Notes under the pieces: model-generated
What the model saw: the letters and a program-made list of their open reading frames with translations, nothing else
Databases searched by the model: none
What the model was told of the DNA's origin: nothing
Translations under genes and position numbers: made by a program
NCBI RefSeq assembly: GCF_000741135.1
Contig: NZ_JGYU01000011.1
Coordinates: 21,943 to 76,274, forward strand
From: Bifidobacterium choerinum
GTDB taxonomy: Bacteria > Actinomycetota > Actinomycetes > Actinomycetales > Bifidobacteriaceae
DNA length: 54,332 nt
Direction of reading: 5' to 3'
In this document: in pieces, positions 39,297-49,820 of the stretch
Numbering within the stretch: the first letter of the stretch is position 1
Layout: each line of letters opens with the position of its first letter

Positions 39297-39298
39297 GA

Positions 39299-39481
39299 TC
39301 ACTCAGCCTCCTCGACCTTGACCAGATGACGCACGACGTTGATCAGGCCGCGCGTCGTCGAATTGTCTTCACGGACGACGCTCTGGCCGATCTTGCGAAG
39401 GGCCAGCGTCTGCACGGTCGCACGCTGCTTGGGGTTCGCACCGCAGACACCGTGCACGAGCGTGATCTTGAGATTAGCCAT
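39299..39481 (-). CDS. rpmD: 50S ribosomal protein L30
   Basis: 60 residues: '[20 protein letters not shown]' to 'VEEAE'. ATG 39481 overlaps the rpsE stop by one base (TGATG). An upstream GTG is possible but less likely. Confidence 0.97.
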   Translation of the reverse strand: MANLKITLVHGVCGANPKQRATVQTLALRKIGQSVVREDNSTTRGLINVVRHLVKVEEAE

Positions 39482-40200
39482 CACTCACCATCCTTTGCGG
39501 CAGCCTGGGCTTCCTCGCGAGCCTTGCGGGCTTCGGCGATGCCGGCCGCACGAGAGCGGAGCAGCGCATCCGGCGCGACTTCCTGCACGGACAGTCCACG
39601 ACGGGCCGCGATCTCCTCGGGCTCTTCGAGCTGCTTGAGGGCGTCGACGGTCGCACGGACCACGTTGACCGCGGTCGACGAACCCATCGACTTCGTCAGG
39701 ACGTCGGTGATGCCTGCGCATTCCATAACGGCGCGCACCGCGGAGCCGGCGATGACGCCGGTACCCGGAGCGGCCGGGCGAAGCATAACGACGCCGGCGT
39801 GGTCGCGACCGGTGACCGGGTGAGTCACGGTGCCGCGCACGCGCGGGACGTTGAACAGATGCTTCTTGGCGTCCAGCTGGCCCTTGGCGATGGCCGCCGG
39901 GACCTCACGGGACTTGCCGTAGCCGACGCCGACGGTGCCGTTGCCGTCACCGACGACGACGAGCGCGGCGAAGCTGAACGTACGGCCGCCCTTGTGGGTC
40001 TTGGACACGCGGTTGATCGTCACGACGCGGTCGAGCATCTCGTCGCCGCGGTTCTCCTCGCGACGGTTGCGACGCTCACCACGGCGGCCTTCGCCACGCT
40101 GTCCGCGACGGTTCCTGCGGTCGTCGTTGTTGGACTCGGCGGTTGCCTGAGTGTTCTGAGTTTCTTCAGCCACCTGGGTTTCCTTTTCGTTGTCGCTCAC
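39481..40200 (-). CDS. rpsE: 30S ribosomal protein S5 with N-terminal extension
   Basis: 239 residues from a GTG that overlaps the rplR stop (GTGA). The first 50 residues are Asn/Gln/Glu- then Arg-rich and look disordered. The S5 core begins '[17 protein letters not shown]' and includes '[15 protein letters not shown]' and '[12 protein letters not shown]'. S5 acts in decoding fidelity. The Arg-rich head is common in actinobacteria. Confidence 0.98.
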   Translation of the reverse strand: MSDNEKETQVAEETQNTQATAESNNDDRRNRRGQRGEGRRGERRNRREENRGDEMLDRVVTINRVSKTHKGGRTFSFAALVVVGDGNGTVGVGYGKSREVPAAIAKGQLDAKKHLFNVPRVRGTVTHPVTGRDHAGVVMLRPAAPGTGVIAGSAVRAVMECAGITDVLTKSMGSSTAVNVVRATVDALKQLEEPEEIAARRGLSVQEVAPDALLRSRAAGIAEARKAREEAQAAAKDGE

Positions 40201-40568
40201 AGTGCCAGACCTCCCTCGCGGGCGCCATCAGCAACGGCTGCGACGCGACCATGGTACATGTTGCCGCCACGGTCGAAGACGACCGCGGTGATGCCTGCAT
40301 CCTGGGCCTTCTTGGCGATCAGGAGGCCGACCTGCTTGGCCGCTTCGGTCTTCGTGCCCTCGAAGTCGGCGAAATCGCTCATCAGCGTGGACTCGCTGAC
40401 GATCGTCTTGCCGATCGTGTCATCGACGATCTGGGCGACCATGTGACGGTTGGAACGCGTGACCACCAGACGCGGGAGCTCGGCGGTGCCGCTGATGCGC
40501 TTGCGGATACGAGCGTGGCGACGCTTCAGCGCGACCTTCTTGCCTTTACCGTAGATCTTGACGCTCAT
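40197..40568 (-). CDS. rplR: 50S ribosomal protein L18
   Basis: 123 residues. '[20 protein letters not shown]' and '[20 protein letters not shown]' identify it. It binds 5S rRNA. The start lies 1 base after the rplF stop. Confidence 0.98.
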   Translation of the reverse strand: MSVKIYGKGKKVALKRRHARIRKRISGTAELPRLVVTRSNRHMVAQIVDDTIGKTIVSESTLMSDFADFEGTKTEAAKQVGLLIAKKAQDAGITAVVFDRGGNMYHGRVAAVADGAREGGLAL

Positions 40569-40569
40569 A

Positions 40570-41109
40570 TCACTTACCAGCCTTTCCAGCCTTGCGACGG
40601 ATGCGCTCGTCCGTGTACTTGATGCCCTTGCCCTTGTAGGGTTCCGGGGCGCGAAGCTTGCGGATGTTCGCGGCAACCTGGCCAACGGCCTGCTTGTCGG
40701 TGCCCTTGACGATTACCTGGTTCGGGTTCGGCAGTTCGAACTCGATGCCCTCCGGAGGTTCAACGGTGATGGTGTGGGAGTAGCCGAGCGAGAACTCGAT
40801 GCCCTTGCCCTTCATCTGAGCGCGGTAACCGGTGCCGACGATGTCGAGGCTCTTCGTGTAGCCGTCGTGCACGCCCTTGACCATGGAGGCCATGATCGAG
40901 CGGGCCAGACCGTGCTTCGCACGGGTCGGACGCAGGTCGTCGTTCGCGCTCACGATGAGCTCGTTGCCTTCGACCTTGGCGGTAATGCCTTCAGGCATGG
41001 TGTAGGAGTCGGAGCCCTTCGGTCCCTTGACCGTGAACTCCTGACCGTTGATCGTGATTTCATCGCCCGCCGGAATGGTGATCGGGAGCTTGCCAATATG
41101 TGATGCCAT
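40570..41109 (-). CDS. rplF: 50S ribosomal protein L6
   Basis: 179 residues. '[16 protein letters not shown]' start, '[11 protein letters not shown]'-like region (here '[15 protein letters not shown]') and '[21 protein letters not shown]' at the end. Confidence 0.98.
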   Translation of the reverse strand: MASHIGKLPITIPAGDEITINGQEFTVKGPKGSDSYTMPEGITAKVEGNELIVSANDDLRPTRAKHGLARSIMASMVKGVHDGYTKSLDIVGTGYRAQMKGKGIEFSLGYSHTITVEPPEGIEFELPNPNQVIVKGTDKQAVGQVAANIRKLRAPEPYKGKGIKYTDERIRRKAGKAGK

Positions 41110-41126
41110 TGTTCAGCTCTCCTTTC

Positions 41127-41525
41127 TCACCAAACGTAGGCGACGATCTCGCCACCGATGCCCCGGTCGAGGCATTCCTTCTGGGTCATCAGTCCCGAGC
41201 TCGTCGAGATGATGGCGATTCCGAGACCACCGAGCGGCATCGGCAGCGCGTCGGACTTCGCGTAGCGGCGAAGGCCCGGCTTCGAGATGCGCTTGATGCC
41301 CTGGATGGAGCGCTCGCCGTTCGGGCCGTACTTGAGCGTGAGCTCAAGCGTCTGGCCGACGCGGGCCTCCTTGGCGGTGAAGTCTGCGATGTAGCCTTCA
41401 CGCTTGAGGATCTCGGCGATGTTCTTCTTGAACTTGGAGTACGGCATATCCACGGTTTCGTGCTTGGCCGCGCTCGCATTACGCAGACGCGTAAGCATAT
41501 CTGCGATCGGATCTGTCATTGTCAT
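41127..41525 (-). CDS. rpsH: 30S ribosomal protein S8
   Basis: 132 residues. '[15 protein letters not shown]' starts the core and '[16 protein letters not shown]' is the C-terminal signature. Two ATGs (41525, 41519) are possible. Confidence 0.98.
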   Translation of the reverse strand: MTMTDPIADMLTRLRNASAAKHETVDMPYSKFKKNIAEILKREGYIADFTAKEARVGQTLELTLKYGPNGERSIQGIKRISKPGLRRYAKSDALPMPLGGLGIAIISTSSGLMTQKECLDRGIGGEIVAYVW

Positions 41526-41613
41526 TTGGGCTAACGCCCTTTCTCGCCGTGGTTTCCGCCGCCCTTGGGACTGCGAGCAGTCCTTCAGGGCCGCGGACCT
41601 TCAGCGTCGATAT

Positions 41614-41799
41614 TTACCAACTGGACTTCGTGACGCCGGGCAGCTCGCCGCGGTGGGCCTTCTCGCGAAGGCAGATGCGGCAGAGGCCGAACTTGCGGTA
41701 GACCGAATGAGGACGGCCGCAGACCATGCAACGGGTGTACGCACGCACCTTGAACTTCGGCTTGCGCAGCGCCTTGACCTTAAGACACGTTTTTGCCAT
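41614..41799 (-). CDS. rpsZ: 30S ribosomal protein S14, zinc type
   Basis: 61 residues, the short form. Zinc ligands are C24, C27, C40 and C43 ('CMVCGRPH', 'CRICLREK'). It ends 'LPGVTKSSW'. It lies one base after rplE. Confidence 0.97.
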
Positions 41800-41800
41800 T

Positions 41801-42385
41801 TCAGTTCTCCTTGAACGGGAAGCCGAGCGCCTTGAGCAGCGCGTAGGCCTCGTCGTCGCTCTTAGTGCTGGTCACCACGGTGATGTCCATGCCGCGCTGG
41901 TGATCGATCGAATCCGGATCGATCTCGTGGAACATGGACTGCTCGGTCAGACCGAAGTTGTAGTTGCCCTGACCGTCGAACTGGTGGCCGTTGATGCCGC
42001 GGAAATCACGGATGCGCGGCAGCGCCAGCGTGAGAAGACGATCGAGGAACTCCCACATGCGGTCGCCACGGAGCGTGACGTAGGCACCGATGGCCTGACC
42101 CTCACGCAGATGGAACTGCGCGACGGACTTCTTGGCCTTCGTGATCTTCGGCTTCTGGCCGGTGATCGCGGTGAGGTCACGCACGGCGCCTTCGATGAGC
42201 TTGGAGTCGCGAGCCGCGGCGCCGACGCCCATCGAGACGACGACCTTCTCGATGCGCGGGATCTGCATCGGGTTGTCGTGCTTGAATTCCTTCTCGAGTT
42301 CAGGGACGATGACGTCCTTGTACTCCTGCTTCAGGCGCGGAGTAACAGGCGCTTCGACGGTGATCTCTTCAACCACTTCGCTCAT
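41801..42385 (-). CDS. rplE: 50S ribosomal protein L5
   Basis: 194 residues. '[15 protein letters not shown]' and '[20 protein letters not shown]' are diagnostic. The N-terminus carries a short acidic extension. It overlaps rplX by 4 bases. Confidence 0.98.
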
Positions 42386-42717
42386 GCCAGCTCCTTTCCT
42401 GACTTCTTCGCAACGCGGACGCGCACGGTCTTGACCTTGCCGTCGCGTGCTTCTTCCTTGACGATGACGCCAACGCGGGTCGGCTGCTTGGTCTCCGGAT
42501 CGATGACCATCACGTTGGAGCGATGGATCGGGGCCTCGACCTCGACGATGCCGGCCTGCTGACCCTGCTGGGTCGCGCGGACGTGCTTCTTGACGATCTG
42601 AACGCCTTCGACGATCAGACGGTCATCCTTGAGCACGCGCTTGACGGTGCCTTCCTTGCCGCGATCCTTGCCGCGGATGACCTTGACCAGGTCGCCGCTC
42701 TTAATCTTGGCTACCAT
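42382..42717 (-). CDS. rplX: 50S ribosomal protein L24
   Basis: 111 residues. The KOW motif is '[20 protein letters not shown]'. It starts 2 bases after the rplN stop. Confidence 0.98.
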   Translation of the reverse strand: MVAKIKSGDLVKVIRGKDRGKEGTVKRVLKDDRLIVEGVQIVKKHVRATQQGQQAGIVEVEAPIHRSNVMVIDPETKQPTRVGVIVKEEARDGKVKTVRVRVAKKSGKELA

Positions 42718-42719
42718 TC

Positions 42720-43088
42720 TCAGATCACCTCCGGGGCGAGGGACACGATGCGCATGAAGCGCTTGTCGCGCAGTTCACGGCCGACCGGTCCGAAGATACG
42801 AGTGCCCTTCGGTTCACGGCCGGAGCCGAGAATGACGGCGGCGTTCTCGTCGAACTTGATATAGGAGCCGTCGGCGCGACGGCGTTCCTTGACGGTGCGG
42901 ACGACGACGGCCTTGACGACGTCGCCCTTCTTGACGGAACCGTTAGGGATCGCGTCCTTAACGGAGGCGACGATCACGTCGCCGATTCCAGCATAGCGTC
43001 GCTTCGATCCGCCGAGCACTCGGATGCACAGGAGTTCCTTTGCACCCGTGTTGTCGGCGACATGAAGCCGCGTTTCCTGTTGAATCAT
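42720..43088 (-). CDS. rplN: 50S ribosomal protein L14
   Basis: 122 residues. '[20 protein letters not shown]' start, '[20 protein letters not shown]' near the end. It heads the spc half of the cluster; a long hairpin lies between it and rpsQ. Confidence 0.99.
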   Translation of the reverse strand: MIQQETRLHVADNTGAKELLCIRVLGGSKRRYAGIGDVIVASVKDAIPNGSVKKGDVVKAVVVRTVKERRRADGSYIKFDENAAVILGSGREPKGTRIFGPVGRELRDKRFMRIVSLAPEVI

Positions 43089-43120
43089 TGATTCTCCTTA
43101 GCCGAGCTGGTTCTCCCTGA

Positions 43121-43158
43121 TCACCCGGTCCATCCTAGCGTAAGGATGGACCGGGTGA
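43121..43158 (-). terminator. 16-bp hairpin between rpsQ and rplN
   Basis: Perfect stem 43121-43136 / 43143-43158 with a 6-base loop. It marks the S10/spc boundary. No T-run, so it may terminate in part or act as a processing site. Confidence 0.75.
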
Positions 43159-43181
43159 GTCAGCGAGCCTTGCCGAACTTA

Positions 43182-43442
43182 TTACTTAGCGCGCTCGATG
43201 ATGCTATCGAGACGCCAACGCTTGGTCTTGCTCAGTGGACGAGTCTCCATGATACTCACGAGGTCGCCAACGTGAGCCTCATTGTGTTCGTCATGAGCCT
43301 TGACCGTGCGGGTTGAACGGACGACCTTGCCATACAGCGGGTGGGTCGTACGGAGTTCGAGTTCCACGGAAATGGTCTTGTCCATCTTATCGGACACGAC
43401 ATAACCGCGACGAACCTTGCGGGAGTTGCGCTCTTCAGCCAT
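43182..43442 (-). CDS. rpsQ: 30S ribosomal protein S17
   Basis: 86 residues. '[19 protein letters not shown]' and '[18 protein letters not shown]' identify it. Its start overlaps the rpmC stop by one base. Last gene of the S10 half. Confidence 0.98.
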   Translation of the reverse strand: MAEERNSRKVRRGYVVSDKMDKTISVELELRTTHPLYGKVVRSTRTVKAHDEHNEAHVGDLVSIMETRPLSKTKRWRLDSIIERAK

Positions 43443-43699
43443 TACTTCTCCTCGGCTTTCGTTTCGGTCGCCTCGGGAGCCTGGCTGATGCCAAGCTCGC
43501 GTTCGCGCAGAACGGTGTACATCCTGGCGATGTCGTGCTTGACCGCCTTGAGGCGAGCGGTGTTCTCAAGCTGACCGGTCGCGTGCTGGAAGCGCAGGTT
43601 GAACAGCTCTTCCTTGGACTTCTTGAGGAAGCCCTCGATCTCCGCGTTGGTCTTCTCGTTGAGATTCTTCATCGTGTATTCTTCGGATCCGACTGCCAT
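43442..43699 (-). CDS. rpmC: 50S ribosomal protein L29
   Basis: 85 residues. The core is '[19 protein letters not shown]'. A nine-residue leader precedes the usual 'MKNLNEKT' start, and an acidic tail ends it. Its ATG overlaps the rplP stop (TGATG). Confidence 0.96.
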   Translation of the reverse strand: MAVGSEEYTMKNLNEKTNAEIEGFLKKSKEELFNLRFQHATGQLENTARLKAVKHDIARMYTVLRERELGISQAPEATETKAEEK

Positions 43700-44118
43700 C
43701 AGATGTCACCGCCTTCACGAGCAATCACACGGCACTTCATGGGGAGCTTGTCGATTGCGCGGCGCAGGGCCTCGCGAGCGACATCCTCGGAGACGCCGCC
43801 GATCTCGAACATAACGCGTCCGGGATGGACGTTGGCGATCCAGAATTCCGGGGTACCCTTACCGGAACCCATTCGGGCACCGAGCGGGTGCTTGGTGAGC
43901 GGACGATCCGGGAAGATCGTGATCCACACCTTGCCGCCACGCTTGATGTAACGGGTCATCGCGATACGGGCCGCCTCGATCTGGCGGTTGGTGACATAGG
44001 CCGGAGCCATTGCCTGGATGGCGAAATCACCGAAGTTGATCTCGTTGCCGCCCTTGGACATGCCATGGCGATCCGGGCGGTGCTGCTTACGGTATTTGGT
44101 CCTCTTTGGGATAAGCAT
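43699..44118 (-). CDS. rplP: 50S ribosomal protein L16
   Basis: 139 residues. '[14 protein letters not shown]' start and '[16 protein letters not shown]' are diagnostic. Confidence 0.98.
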   Translation of the reverse strand: MLIPKRTKYRKQHRPDRHGMSKGGNEINFGDFAIQAMAPAYVTNRQIEAARIAMTRYIKRGGKVWITIFPDRPLTKHPLGARMGSGKGTPEFWIANVHPGRVMFEIGGVSEDVAREALRRAIDKLPMKCRVIAREGGDI

Positions 44119-44125
44119 CTTCAGC

Positions 44126-44962
44126 TCACTCCTTAGTTTCCGATGCCGGTGCAGCGGTGGCGTCCTGCGCGACCGGGGCTTCGATCGGCTGATCGGCGCC
44201 GGTCTTCACCTGGTTCTGCTGGTTGCCGCGCTGACCATTGCGCTGGCCACGGCGCGGGCGGCGATCGCCGCGGCGGCCGTTGCGGTTGTTGCCCTGCTGC
44301 GCCTGCTGCTCTTCGAACTCACGCTCGGTCATGTCGCCCTTGTAGATCCACACCTTGACGCCAATGCGGCCGTAGGTGGTCTTGGCCTCGAAGAAGCCGT
44401 AATCGATGAGGGCGCGGAGCGTCTGCAGCGGGACGCGGCCTTCGCGGTAGAACTCCGAGCGGCTCATTTCGGCGCCGCCGAGACGGCCCGAGAGCTTGAT
44501 GCGGATACCCTTGGCGCCGGCGCGCATGGCGTCCTGCTGAGCCTTGCGCATCGCGCGACGGAAGGTCACGCGGTTCGTCAGCTGCTCGGCGATGCCCTGA
44601 GCGACGAGCTGGGCGTCGATGGCCGGGTTCTTCACTTCGAAGATGTTGAGCTGGACCTGCTTGCCGGTGAGCTTCTCGAGCTTGGCGCGGACGCGCTCGG
44701 CCTCGGCGCCGCGGCGACCGATGACGATGCCCGGGCGGGCCGTGTGGATGTCCACACGCACGCGGTCGCGGGTGCGCTCGATGACGATGCGGGACACGCC
44801 TGCACGCTCGAGATCCTTCGTCATCTCCTTGCGGATGGCGTCGTCTTCGAGCACGAAGTCACGGTAGCGTTCGCCAGCCTTGTTGGAATCGGAGAACCAC
44901 TTCGAACGATGGTCCTCAGTAATGCCCAGGCGATAGCCAAAGGGATTAATCTTCTGACCCAT
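44126..44962 (-). CDS. rpsC: 30S ribosomal protein S3 with Gln/Arg-rich tail
   Basis: 278 residues. '[20 protein letters not shown]' start, the KH domain '[20 protein letters not shown]', then the S3 C-terminal domain '[14 protein letters not shown]'. Residues about 220-278 are Gln/Asn/Arg-rich, then acidic, and look disordered. The start lies two bases after the rplV stop. Confidence 0.98.
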   Translation of the reverse strand: MGQKINPFGYRLGITEDHRSKWFSDSNKAGERYRDFVLEDDAIRKEMTKDLERAGVSRIVIERTRDRVRVDIHTARPGIVIGRRGAEAERVRAKLEKLTGKQVQLNIFEVKNPAIDAQLVAQGIAEQLTNRVTFRRAMRKAQQDAMRAGAKGIRIKLSGRLGGAEMSRSEFYREGRVPLQTLRALIDYGFFEAKTTYGRIGVKVWIYKGDMTEREFEEQQAQQGNNRNGRRGDRRPRRGQRNGQRGNQQNQVKTGADQPIEAPVAQDATAAPASETKE

Positions 44963-44964
44963 CT

Positions 44965-45324
44965 TTAGCGGGCTCCTTCCTTGGTGGCGACGACGACCGT
45001 GATGTGGCTCGTACGCTTGTTGATACGAGCCGCACGGCCCTGTGCACGAGCGCGGAAACGCTTGAGCGTCACGCCTTCGTCCACATAGGTCTCCTTGATG
45101 TACAGGTCGTTCTCGCGGAACGGCTCGCCGGCCTTGTCGGCCTTCACGCGAGCGTTGGCGATGGCGCTCTCAAGGACCTTGAGCACCGGGGTGCTCGCGT
45201 CCTGCGGAGCGAACTTGAGGATGGTGATTGCATCTGCCGCCTTCTTGCCTCGGATGAGGTTGACCATACGGCGAGCCTTGCGCGGCGTCACGCGGACGTG
45301 ACGGGCGATTGCTTTAGCTTCCAT
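44965..45324 (-). CDS. rplV: 50S ribosomal protein L22
   Basis: 119 residues. '[20 protein letters not shown]' and the tunnel loop '[19 protein letters not shown]' are clear. Confidence 0.98.
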   Translation of the reverse strand: MEAKAIARHVRVTPRKARRMVNLIRGKKAADAITILKFAPQDASTPVLKVLESAIANARVKADKAGEPFRENDLYIKETYVDEGVTLKRFRARAQGRAARINKRTSHITVVVATKEGAR

Positions 45325-45344
45325 GTGTCCTTACTCTCCTACTT

Positions 45345-45623
45345 TCAGCGGCGCGACTTCTTGTCGTCCTTGACGTGACCCTTGAAGGTGCGCGTCGGGG
45401 CGAATTCACCGAGCTTGTGACCGACCATGGCCTCGGTGACGAACACCGGGACGTGCTTGCGGCCATCGTGAACTGCGAAGGTGTGTCCGATGAAGTCAGG
45501 GGTGATCATCGAACGGCGCGACCACGTCTTGATGACGTTGTGCGTGCCCTTCTCATTCTGCTCGTCGACTTTCTTCTGCAGGTGGGCGTCGACGAATGGG
45601 CCCTTCTTGATGCTACGAGTCAT
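45345..45623 (-). CDS. rpsS: 30S ribosomal protein S19
   Basis: 92 residues. '[18 protein letters not shown]' and '[18 protein letters not shown]' are diagnostic. Confidence 0.99.
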   Translation of the reverse strand: MTRSIKKGPFVDAHLQKKVDEQNEKGTHNVIKTWSRRSMITPDFIGHTFAVHDGRKHVPVFVTEAMVGHKLGEFAPTRTFKGHVKDDKKSRR

Positions 45624-45638
45624 CTGTTCGACACTCCC

Positions 45639-46469
45639 TTACTTACGGTTCTTGCCATTAGGACGACGACGAACGATCATCTTGTTCGAAGCCTTCTTAG
45701 GACGGCGAGTACGAACCTCACCCTTGCCCCACGGGGAGACCGGCGGCTTGCCGCCACGGGTACGACCACCATGCGGGTGATCGACAGGGTTCATGGATTC
45801 ACCACGGGTGATCGGGCGCTTGCCCATCCAACGTGCACGACCTGCCTTGCCGAGCTGGATGTTGGCGTGGTCGGAGTTGCCGACCTCGCCGACCGTCGCG
45901 CGGCAGCGGGCGTCCACGTTGCGGATCTCGCCGGACGGCATACGCAGCTGGGCGTAGGCGCCGTCCTTCGCGACGAGCTGCACGGCGGCACCGGCGGAGC
46001 GGGCGATCTTCGCGCCGCCGAGCGGGCGGAGCTCGATCGCGTGGACCACGGTACCGGTCGGGATGTTGCGCAGCGGGAGGTTGTTGCCCGGCTTGATGTC
46101 GGCCTTGGCGCCGGTCTCGATGCGGTCGCCCTGCTTGACGCCTTCCGGAGCGATGATGTAGCGCTTCTCGCCGTCGGCGTAGTGCAGCAGCGCGATGCGG
46201 GCGGAACGGTTCGGATCGTACTCGATCTCGGCAACCGTCGCCGGCACGCCGTCCTTGTCCCAACGCTTGAAGTCGATGAGACGGTACTGGCGCTTGTGGC
46301 CGCCGCCGCGATGGCGGGAGGTCATGCGGCCGTACGAGTTGCGGCCGCCAGTCTTGCTGTTCTTGCGTACGAGCGACTTCTCAGGCGTGCGGCGCGTGAG
46401 GTCGGAGAAGTCCGACACGGACGCGTTGCGACGGCCAGGAGTGGTCGGCTTATAAACGCGGATAGCCAT
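45639..46469 (-). CDS. rplB: 50S ribosomal protein L2
   Basis: 276 residues. '[18 protein letters not shown]' start and '[15 protein letters not shown]' (catalytic-centre His region) near the C-terminus. Confidence 0.99.
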   Translation of the reverse strand: MAIRVYKPTTPGRRNASVSDFSDLTRRTPEKSLVRKNSKTGGRNSYGRMTSRHRGGGHKRQYRLIDFKRWDKDGVPATVAEIEYDPNRSARIALLHYADGEKRYIIAPEGVKQGDRIETGAKADIKPGNNLPLRNIPTGTVVHAIELRPLGGAKIARSAGAAVQLVAKDGAYAQLRMPSGEIRNVDARCRATVGEVGNSDHANIQLGKAGRARWMGKRPITRGESMNPVDHPHGGRTRGGKPPVSPWGKGEVRTRRPKKASNKMIVRRRPNGKNRK

Positions 46470-46505
46470 AATCTAGTTCTTCCTTTAACTTTTGTCGGCT
46501 AACCT

Positions 46506-46802
46506 TCAGTTACCGAAGATGTCGATCGACTGGCCCTCGGCGACGGTCACGATCGCGCGCTTCTCATTGACGCGGCGGCCGTAGCCGGTGCGGGTGCGCG
46601 TGCGCTTGCCTGCACGGTTGAGGGTGTTGACGTTCGTCACCTTGACCTTGAAGATCTCCTCGATGGCCTGCTTGATCTGCACCTTGTTCGAGTCCGGGGC
46701 AACCACGAAGGTGTACTGACCCATATCGGACAGGGCGTAGCTCTTTTCGGAGACGACAGGCTTGAGGATGATATCGTGAGCTGGCTTGTGAACTGCGACC
46801 AT
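46506..46802 (-). CDS. rplW: 50S ribosomal protein L23
   Basis: 98 residues. '[15 protein letters not shown]' and '[16 protein letters not shown]' identify it. ATG 46802 fits the family; the longer frame runs back into rplD. It starts 5 bases after rplD. Confidence 0.98.
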   Translation of the reverse strand: MVAVHKPAHDIILKPVVSEKSYALSDMGQYTFVVAPDSNKVQIKQAIEEIFKVKVTNVNTLNRAGKRTRTRTGYGRRVNEKRAIVTVAEGQSIDIFGN

Positions 46803-46807
46803 GAAAA

Positions 46808-47467
46808 TCAGGCCTCCTTTTCTGCCGGCTTCTTCGCCTCGAGGAACGCTTCGTAGCCTTCCTTCGAGAACACCACGTACTGGGCGGTCACCACGTCGTA
46901 GGTGTTGAGCTGATCGGCGAAGATCGGATGAACGGTCGGGATGTTGCGCACGGAGAGCCACTCGTTGATGTTGTCGCGGGACAGCACGATGGTCGTGAAA
47001 CCGTCGCCGACGATCGGCGTGAGCGCGGAGATCGCGGTCTTGGTCGACGGCTCGGTGATGCCGAAGTCGATGACGGCGACGCGGCCGTTGTTCGCGCGGT
47101 CGGACAGCACGTACTTGAGCGCTGCGGCCTTCATCTTCTTCGGGGTGCGCTGGCTGTAGTCACGCGGAACCGGTCCGTGGACGACGCCGCCGTGGTACCA
47201 CTGCGGAGCGCGGATCGAGCCCTGACGAGCGCGGCCGGTGCCCTTCTGCTTCCACGGCTTGCGGCCGCCGCCGGAGACCTTGGCGCGGTTCTTGACCGCG
47301 TGGGTGCCCTGACGCGCGGCGGCGAGCTGCGCGACGACGACCTGGTGGATCAGCGGGACGTGCTGCTCGACCTCTTCGGCGGTGAAGCCGAAGAAATCAG
47401 CGGGCGCCTCGATCGAGCCAGCGGCCTGGCCTTTGTTGTCGGTGACGTTCAGAGTAACGTTTGCCAT
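46808..47467 (-). CDS. rplD: 50S ribosomal protein L4
   Basis: 219 residues. The conserved loop is '[20 protein letters not shown]'; '[17 protein letters not shown]' follows. It lies 6 bases after rplC. Confidence 0.98.
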   Translation of the reverse strand: MANVTLNVTDNKGQAAGSIEAPADFFGFTAEEVEQHVPLIHQVVVAQLAAARQGTHAVKNRAKVSGGGRKPWKQKGTGRARQGSIRAPQWYHGGVVHGPVPRDYSQRTPKKMKAAALKYVLSDRANNGRVAVIDFGITEPSTKTAISALTPIVGDGFTTIVLSRDNINEWLSVRNIPTVHPIFADQLNTYDVVTAQYVVFSKEGYEAFLEAKKPAEKEA

Positions 47468-47473
47468 GATCTA

Positions 47474-48121
47474 TCAGGCTCCCTTCACTGCAGAACGGAC
47501 GAGCACGATGCCACCCTTCGGGCCCGGGATGGCGCCCTTGATGGCGATGACGCCGTTCTCAACGTCCGAGGAGACCACGGTGAGGTTGAGGACGGTGTTC
47601 GTGGCGTGGCCCATGCGGCCAGCCATGCGCTTGCCCTTGAGGATACGGCTCGGAGTCGCGCATGCGCCGACCGAACCCGGACGGCGTTCGTTCTTGTGGG
47701 AACCGTGCGTGCGGCGATAGGACTTGAAGCCCCAGCGCTTGATGGTGCCGGCGAAGCCCTTGCCCTTGGTCGTGCCGGTCACGTCGACCTGCGCGCCCTC
47801 CGGGAAGAGTTCGGCGGTGAGTTCCTGACCCGGCTGGAAATCCTCGACGTTGTCGGTGCGGATCTCAGCGAGGTGACGGCGCGGCGTGACGCCGGCCTTC
47901 GCGAAATGTCCGGCGAGCGGCTTGGTGACCTTGCGCGGGTCGACCTGGCCGTAGCCGAGCTGGACGGCCTTGTAGCCGTCGGTCTCGTCGTTCTTGACTG
48001 CGGTCACGACGTTCGTGGAGACGTCCACGAGGGTGACGGGGACGAAGAATCCGTTCTCGTCCCAAACCTGCGACATACCGAGCTTCTTGCCCAGCAGTGC
48101 GGTGCGCTTGGCGTTCGACAT
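47474..48121 (-). CDS. rplC: 50S ribosomal protein L3
   Basis: 215 residues. '[16 protein letters not shown]' start and '[18 protein letters not shown]' core. ATG 48121 is the family start. Confidence 0.98.
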   Translation of the reverse strand: MSNAKRTALLGKKLGMSQVWDENGFFVPVTLVDVSTNVVTAVKNDETDGYKAVQLGYGQVDPRKVTKPLAGHFAKAGVTPRRHLAEIRTDNVEDFQPGQELTAELFPEGAQVDVTGTTKGKGFAGTIKRWGFKSYRRTHGSHKNERRPGSVGACATPSRILKGKRMAGRMGHATNTVLNLTVVSSDVENGVIAIKGAIPGPKGGIVLVRSAVKGA

Positions 48122-48137
48122 AGCGATTCCTCCTCCC

Positions 48138-48446
48138 TTACAGCTTGATCTCGATGTTGACGTCCGCAGGCAGATCAATATGCATGAGGGAGTCCACAGC
48201 CTTGGGGGTGGGATCCACAATATCGATGAGACGCTTGTGAGTGCGCATCTCGAAATGCTCGCGGGAATCCTTGTACTTATGCGGAGAACGGATAACGCAG
48301 TATACGTTCTTCTCCGTCGGGAGCGGAACCGGGCCAACCACAGTTGCACCCGCGTTCGTCACCGTTTCGACGATCTTCTTCGCCGATTGGTCGATGACCT
48401 CATGGTCATAGGACTTAAGCCTGATGCGGATTTTCTGTCCCGCCAT
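48138..48446 (-). CDS. rpsJ: 30S ribosomal protein S10
   Basis: 102 residues. '[20 protein letters not shown]' and '[20 protein letters not shown]' are diagnostic. AAAGGG lies upstream of ATG 48446. It is the first gene of the ribosomal supercluster and its promoter must lie in the 326-base gap to the right. Confidence 0.99.
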   Translation of the reverse strand: MAGQKIRIRLKSYDHEVIDQSAKKIVETVTNAGATVVGPVPLPTEKNVYCVIRSPHKYKDSREHFEMRTHKRLIDIVDPTPKAVDSLMHIDLPADVNIEIKL

Positions 48447-48772
48447 TGCCTTCCGCCCTTTCCTAGCGATTCGTTGACTATTTACCACTAACCTGCTCAG
48501 GGCACCGGCGAAGAACACCCAAGAGGCATACGCCTCCCGGCTGATCCACATCAGTGCATGGCCACGATGTCCGTCCCTTGCGGAATGACCCGCGCCACAC
48601 TCGCTTTTTTGAATTCCAATTATGCGAGCCCTTTTCAGGCAACTGTTATATTCAAGCACCAGCCCCCTACATGACGCAGCCCGGGCGTGTCGCACATGTT
48701 CCGCGCATATCCCGAAGCGAAATCCGCCGCCGCCTCTGGCGTGCCGGTGCCCGCCAATCTAGGCTTGGGGCC
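48447..48772. other. 326-base divergent gap, S10 operon control region
   Basis: No gene seen. A minus-strand CATAAT (48619-48624) in an AT-richer patch is a candidate -10 for the S10 operon, with no good -35. The leader would be about 165 bases, long enough for regulation. On the plus strand TAGGCT at 48760 may serve the YwiC-like gene. Confidence 0.5.
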
Positions 48773-49627
48773 ATGCCCAAGACTTCCCACTCCCCCGCAT
48801 CCGTGCCCGGGCCCCCGACCGGCGCGAGTCCACGACGCGGCAGGCGCCGTTCGCTTCGCGACTGGACCTCGACCGAACCCGGCGCATGGTCGATCGTCCT
48901 GTTCCCGTCGCTCGCCGCATGGGCCGCGACCGGCCCGACCTGGACCTCGACGTGGCTCGTCGCGCTGTGGGCGGTTTGCTACTGCGTGCAGTTCACGGCC
49001 TCCCGCTGGTGCAAGTCGCGCTTCCGCCGCCGCTATCTGACGCCGATGCTGACCTACGCGCTCATATTGGCGGCCGCCGGCGTCCCGTTCCTCGTGCTGC
49101 ATCCGGCGATCCTGTGGTGGGCGCCGATCTACGCCGTGCTGTGCGGCGTCTCGCTGCTCGCCTCGTGGATGCGACGCGAGCGGAGCCTGTGGTCGAATCT
49201 GGCCGCCGTGCTCGCCTCGTCGGCGATGGCGGTCGTCGTCGCGCCCTTCGGCTCGCGATGCCCCGCGCCGTCGGCGACCGATCGGCTGACGTGGCCGGTC
49301 GCCCCGGCGCTGTTCCCGGGCGTCGGCGTCGAAATCGCCGTCAGTTTCGCCCTCGCATTGTTCGGTTCGGTGCTGTTCGTCAAGACGATGATCCGGGAAC
49401 GCGGCCGCCGTGGCTATCTGCATGCGAGCTGGACCTACCATGCGGTCCTCGTCGCAGTCGGTTTCCTGTGCGACGTGCTCTATGGCGTGCTCGCGCTCGC
49501 GCTGTTTGCGCGCGCCGTCGCGCTGCCGCTCGTCGCGCGCCGCCGTCCGGTGCCGGTCAAGGCCGTCGGCATCACCGAATCGGTCATGAGCCTGCTGATG
49601 CTCGTCCTGATTCCGCTGGGCGCCTAA
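48773..49627 (+). CDS. YwiC-like membrane protein
   Basis: 284 residues, about seven hydrophobic helices. The family signature near residue 37 is 'EPGAWSIVLFPSLAAW' (EHGAW in many relatives). A basic, Pro/Arg-rich cytoplasmic N-terminus precedes it. The family has no proven function. TAGGCT lies seven bases before the ATG, with no clear ribosome site, so initiation may be leaderless. It is divergent from rpsJ and convergent with adhE. Confidence 0.82.
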   Translation: MPKTSHSPASVPGPPTGASPRRGRRRSLRDWTSTEPGAWSIVLFPSLAAWAATGPTWTSTWLVALWAVCYCVQFTASRWCKSRFRRRYLTPMLTYALILAAAGVPFLVLHPAILWWAPIYAVLCGVSLLASWMRRERSLWSNLAAVLASSAMAVVVAPFGSRCPAPSATDRLTWPVAPALFPGVGVEIAVSFALALFGSVLFVKTMIRERGRRGYLHASWTYHAVLVAVGFLCDVLYGVLALALFARAVALPLVARRRPVPVKAVGITESVMSLLMLVLIPLGA

Positions 49628-49701
49628 GGCCTGGGAGGCGCCGCGCGACCGCGGAGACTCCCGGCGGCATGGCGATGCGCATATACCGCATATGGATCGC
49701 A

Positions 49702-49757
49702 ATGGATATGGAGCGGCTCCCGTCCAATCGCTTGGACGGGAGCCGCTCCATATCCAT
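49702..49757. terminator. perfect 26-bp hairpin between YwiC-like gene and adhE
   Basis: Arms 49702-49727 and 49732-49757 are exact complements with a 4-base loop TCGC. It lies 75 bases after the YwiC-like stop and 63 bases after the adhE stop, so it can serve both. Confidence 0.85.
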
Positions 49758-49820
49758 ATGCTCACCCGCGGTTCATCCGGCCGCCGCCCCCCAGTGGATC
49801 ACGGCCGCCGGATCCGCCGG

